Source of the DNA: JAZDLC01 sp043802345
GTDB lineage: Bacteria; Planctomycetota; B15-G4; JADJEK01
DNA: 6,516 nt
Assembly (NCBI GenBank): GCA_043802345.1
Contig: JAZDLC010000358.1
Coordinates: 1-6,516, forward strand
Direction: 5' to 3'
The notes under the pieces are model-generated. The model had not been told where the DNA came from, did not search any database, and worked only from the letters and a program-made list of their open reading frames with translations. The position numbers and the translations under genes are program-made. This document shows positions 3,707 to 6,516 of this stretch, in pieces (within the stretch, counting starts at the first letter, position 1; each line of letters begins with the position of its first letter).

Positions 3707-5772
3707 GTCGTCTTCTCGGATTTCTGGCCCTGGTCCTGTTCCCACTCTCCGATCTGCGGGCGCAGGTCTACGTGCAGGAGGATGAGAACTTCCGCAATTC
3801 CGCCTTCGTGCGCGAGTCGGAGGAGGCGAATGCGAGTCTCTTCTTCGCGGACCTGAGGAGTCGGGAAGAGAGCTGGGCGGAGGCGGTCAACGCCTACCAG
3901 CAGGTGCTCGACAATGACTCGGACGAGGTGGTAGCCCTCGGTCCCAGGGTCTACCTGTCGGGCGCCGAGGCGGTGCGCCGCCGTCTCGAGGCACTTCCGG
4001 ACGAGGGGCGGCAGCGATACGTCGAGCTGTTCTCGCAAAGGGCCCGGGATGCCAGGGCGATGGCGCTGCGCCTGTTCGATGTTGAAGGCCTGATGCGAGT
4101 GGCGGAGCGGTATCCGTTCACTCCCGCGGCGGACGAAGCCCTTCATCTCGCGGCCGAACTGGCCTTCGAGGTCGGCTCCTTGACCGGCGTGGCGCGCGCC
4201 ACCGACAGGCTTCTTCGCGACGGTTCCGCCAGGGCATCCGATCTGGCGAGGTATGCGCACCTGCTGGCGCAGGACCTTGAGGTCGAGGCGCTGAGGGAGC
4301 TGAGGCAGAGCGCCGCGGCCCTGCTGTCGCATCCGGTGGTCCAGACGGATGCCGAGACAACTCTCGGCCAGCTGATCGAACGACTTCTCGGGGAGGTGAC
4401 CGAGTCGGGGCACGCCTCCGCGGCGCGCCAGATCGCCACCGGTCCGCTGCGGGTCGGGATCGTCGCGCAGCTTCCGCTGGAAGAACGCAGCCTGGCGCCC
4501 CCGGTGGTCCGGGATCCGCTCTGGCTGAGTCCCTACCGCTACCTGTCGTGCGACGCGGCGGTGGTGGACGAGCAGATCTGGGTGGCCGGTCTGATGGGGC
4601 TGTACAGGTACGGTCCTCGCGACCCGGGAGATCAGCCGCTGGTGCCGTACAGCGTTGCCTTCGGCCATGACCCGGACTACCTGGAAATCTCCTCCCGCTC
4701 GCTCCGGCCCACCGTCTCGCAGGGGCTGCTCTACCTGGCCCTGAATCAGGCCGAAATCTCCGTGTTTGGAGGGCCGGCGGACGAGTTCGGACAGGTCGTC
4801 TGTGTCGACGCGCGGGCCGACGGCAAGACCGTCTTCCAGAGCAAGGCCAGGGCGCTGGGCCTGGGGCAGTACGACGGGTACGTCTTCGAGGGGCCACCGG
4901 TGGTGTTCGGCGATCTGCTGATCCTCTCGGCCTCCCGCGTCGACACCAGCACCGAATGTTCGCTGTTTGCCCTCGACCGGCTCACCGGCAAGCTGCGCTG
5001 GTCCCGGTTTCTCGCCTCCGCGAACAAGGTCAGTCACTACGACTCCCGCAACCGGCAGGTCGAGCAGTCCCGCGCCGCGCCTTCGCCGGTCGTGCTCGCT
5101 GACGGCGTGGTCTATTGCGTGACCAACGTGGGCGTGGTCGCGGCGGTCGATGCGCTGACCGGCAACATCCATTGGCTGTTCAGGTACAACCGCATCAGCC
5201 CCGATGATACGGACCGCTACGAGCCCCAGGCTTTCTACGATACGGGAGGCTGGCCGAGGTCGGCGCCGGAGGTGGTGGGGGGCAGGCTGATCGTGGCGCC
5301 CGAGGATTCCCGCTTCCTCTACGTTCTGGCCAGGCATCCTTCCACCGAGGGGTACCTGCGGCTGAACGACCCGACCTTCAAGGGGGATCACCGGGCGTTC
5401 CTGGGCGTGGATCGGGCGAGGGAGTTGTTGCTGTTCGCGGACGAACTGACCGTCGGCCCTCATCTGGAGCGAATGGTGATCACGGCCACCAACTTCGACG
5501 GCTCGGTCGTCTTCGAGTCGACCCCGCTCGAGGTGGAGGAGAAGCTGACCGGCCGGCCCCTGATTCTGGATCGCCGGCTGCTGCTGCCGACCAGCAAGGC
5601 GCTCTACCGCATCGATCTGGATCGGGATCTCCTGATCGTCGACTCCATCCCCGTTCCCGAAAGGCTCTTGCGCGCGCGCGAGAGTCGCGTCTTCGGCAAT
5701 CTGGGTTTCGACGGAAGGCGCGCGATCTCCACCTCCTCCACTTTCGTGCTATCGATACAGCCAGGCTCCTGA
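3703..5772 (+). CDS. Secreted helical (TPR-like) plus PQQ-type beta-propeller protein
   Basis: The 689-residue product begins with a probable signal peptide (residues 1-21, ending LRAQ). Residues 36-245 are almost entirely helical, with one TPR-like pair near 45-75 (AEAVNAYQQVLDND). From about 265 to the end come repeats of the PQQ-enzyme type, roughly seven or eight propeller blades. The clearest are at 400-437 (LFALDRLTGKLRWSRF), 459-495 (VVAAVDALTGNIHWLFRY) and 519-543 (SAPEVVGGRLIVAPEDS). Such propellers need not bind PQQ; BamB, for example, is a scaffold. Similar helical/propeller proteins occur in Planctomycetota and related phyla, with no defined role that I know of. The location is probably periplasmic or outer-membrane associated. 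The GTG start overlaps the ftsB-like stop (GTGA), implying translational coupling. The function is unknown; an envelope scaffold role is inference. Confidence 0.85.
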   Translation: MSRLLGFLALVLFPLSDLRAQVYVQEDENFRNSAFVRESEEANASLFFADLRSREESWAEAVNAYQQVLDNDSDEVVALGPRVYLSGAEAVRRRLEALPDEGRQRYVELFSQRARDARAMALRLFDVEGLMRVAERYPFTPAADEALHLAAELAFEVGSLTGVARATDRLLRDGSARASDLARYAHLLAQDLEVEALRELRQSAAALLSHPVVQTDAETTLGQLIERLLGEVTESGHASAARQIATGPLRVGIVAQLPLEERSLAPPVVRDPLWLSPYRYLSCDAAVVDEQIWVAGLMGLYRYGPRDPGDQPLVPYSVAFGHDPDYLEISSRSLRPTVSQGLLYLALNQAEISVFGGPADEFGQVVCVDARADGKTVFQSKARALGLGQYDGYVFEGPPVVFGDLLILSASRVDTSTECSLFALDRLTGKLRWSRFLASANKVSHYDSRNRQVEQSRAAPSPVVLADGVVYCVTNVGVVAAVDALTGNIHWLFRYNRISPDDTDRYEPQAFYDTGGWPRSAPEVVGGRLIVAPEDSRFLYVLARHPSTEGYLRLNDPTFKGDHRAFLGVDRARELLLFADELTVGPHLERMVITATNFDGSVVFESTPLEVEEKLTGRPLILDRRLLLPTSKALYRIDLDRDLLIVDSIPVPERLLRARESRVFGNLGFDGRRAISTSSTFVLSIQPGS

Positions 5773-5846
5773 GCCCGTTTCGCCAGGGGGGAGGCGGACC
5801 TTGGCGGAGAATCGTTTTCTGCCTCTCGGAACCGGTCCGGCGCTCG

Positions 5847-5852
5847 TATTAT
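5847..5852 (+). promoter_or_regulatory. Possible -10 box upstream of the MoxR gene
   Basis: TATTAT (5847-5852) is the best -10 match in the 129-base gap before the MoxR start, and TATAGC follows at 5863-5868. Neither has a convincing -35 at 16-18 bases. The GC-rich surroundings make an AT-rich hexamer stand out, but this is weak support for a promoter. The MoxR gene might also be read through from the propeller gene. Confidence 0.2.
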
Positions 5853-5868
5853 CGAAGCTCGCTATAGC

Positions 5869-5886
5869 CCGCTCCTGTTCGAGCGG
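5869..5886 (+). promoter_or_regulatory. 6-bp hairpin just before the MoxR ribosome binding site
   Basis: CCGCTC (5869-5874) and GAGCGG (5881-5886) form an inverted repeat around CTGTTC. It ends four bases before the GGAG (5891-5894) of the MoxR gene. It has no U-run, so it is not a terminator. It could influence ribosome access or be an operator; either is inference. Confidence 0.3.
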
Positions 5887-5901
5887 CCACGGAGATCATC
5901 T

Positions 5902-6516
5902 ATGTCTGATCAGACCGATTTGGCAGCCGTCGAGGAAATTCGAGCGGCGTACGAGCAACTCAAGACGGAGATCAGGAAGGTCATCGTCGGCCAGGAGGAG
6001 GTGGTCGACCAGCTTCTGATCGCCCTGTTTGCAAAGGGGCACTGCATCCTGACAGGCGTCCCGGGGCTGGCGAAGACGCTGCTGATCTCGACCCTGGCGA
6101 AGACGCTCTCGCTCTCCTTCAACCGGGTCCAGTTCACGCCCGATCTGATGCCGTCCGACATCACCGGGACCGAGGTCATTCAGGAGAACAAGAGCACCGG
6201 CGAGCGGGAGCTGCGCTTCATCCCGGGCCCCCTGTTCGCCAACGTGATCCTGGCGGACGAGATCAACCGCACTCCGCCCAAGACCCAGGCGGCCCTGCTG
6301 GAATCGATGCAGGAGTACCAGATCACCGTGGCGGGCAAGAAACATACGCTCTCCCAGCCGTTTTTCGTGCTGGCGACCCAGAATCCGATCGAGCAGGAGG
6401 GGACCTATCCGCTGCCCGAGGCGCAGATCGACCGGTTCATGCTGAAGATCAAGGTTGGCTATCCGAGCGAGGCCGAGGAAAAAGAAATCATGAACCGGGT
6501 GTATGCGGACGCTGCC
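5902..6516 (+). CDS. MoxR-family AAA+ ATPase (5' part, runs off right edge)
   Basis: The first 205 residues of a MoxR ATPase are present, against about 330 in full-length members. Visible motifs are Walker A (GVPGLAKT, residues 52-59), Walker B (VILADEINR, 115-123), sensor 1 (ATQNP, 158-162) and PLPEAQIDRF (170-179), which carries the arginine of the family's conserved EAQxDRF block. MoxR proteins act as chaperone-like ATPases, often with von Willebrand A partners, in maturation of enzymes or envelope complexes. The start is ATG 5902 with GGAG seven bases upstream, giving MSDQTDLAAVEEIRAAYEQL. The reading frame is intact to the last base. It follows the secreted propeller gene by 129 bases; DUF58 and VWA genes would be the usual neighbours beyond the window. 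The lid domain is not in view. Confidence 0.97.
   Translation, partial: MSDQTDLAAVEEIRAAYEQLKTEIRKVIVGQEEVVDQLLIALFAKGHCILTGVPGLAKTLLISTLAKTLSLSFNRVQFTPDLMPSDITGTEVIQENKSTGERELRFIPGPLFANVILADEINRTPPKTQAALLESMQEYQITVAGKKHTLSQPFFVLATQNPIEQEGTYPLPEAQIDRFMLKIKVGYPSEAEEKEIMNRVYADAA

Noticed and set aside
3304..5463. A 719-codon open frame on the minus strand opposite the propeller and ftsB-like genes
   Set aside because: It is antisense to two well-supported genes. Its translation is rich in Arg, Pro, Gln and His with no recognisable motif, as expected from antisense of high-GC coding DNA.
5781..5806. Hairpin CGCCAGG/CCTTGGCG after the propeller gene as a terminator
   Set aside because: The stem has a bulge, and only a short TTTT follows several bases later. 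It is too weak to call as an intrinsic terminator.

Overview
This window comes from a high-GC bacterial chromosome. Codons end mostly in G or C, and TTG and GTG starts appear to be used. The gene content is housekeeping and cell-envelope. Nothing fixes the taxonomy, but eno next to an ftsB-like gene, a large secreted helical/PQQ-propeller protein and a MoxR ATPase would fit an uncultured, probably didermic lineage such as Acidobacteriota, Planctomycetota or relatives. That placement is inference. I found no tRNA, rRNA, CRISPR array, insertion sequence or phage gene.

Layout. The left quarter is on the minus strand. An RhlE-type DEAD-box RNA helicase (5' part only) runs off the left edge. Upstream of it on the same strand is a small lipoprotein gene (744-1151). 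Between them lies a leader of about 130-260 bases, depending on which helicase start is used, with a 7-bp hairpin and a possible 30-codon upstream ORF. A 121-base divergent region (1152-1272) separates the lipoprotein from a plus-strand gene for an unrecognised membrane protein with an N-terminal CxxC/CxxC pair (1273-1866). That gene is followed by a terminator-like hairpin.

Next is a plus-strand cluster: enolase (1970-3298), an FtsB/DivIC-like small division protein (3428-3706), and a 689-residue secreted protein with a helical N-terminal half and a PQQ-type beta-propeller (3703-5772). The last two overlap by GTGA, so they are probably translated together. After a 129-base gap a MoxR-family AAA+ ATPase begins (5902) and runs off the right edge.

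How they may work together. Enolase is core glycolysis, and eno followed by ftsB is a known gene order in several phyla. The coupling of the FtsB-like gene to the secreted propeller, with MoxR next, suggests an envelope-assembly neighbourhood. MoxR proteins usually sit with DUF58 and von Willebrand A proteins, which would be expected just beyond the right edge. The least explained items are the CxxC membrane protein, the lipoprotein, the helical/propeller protein and the lysine/arginine-rich tail on enolase.
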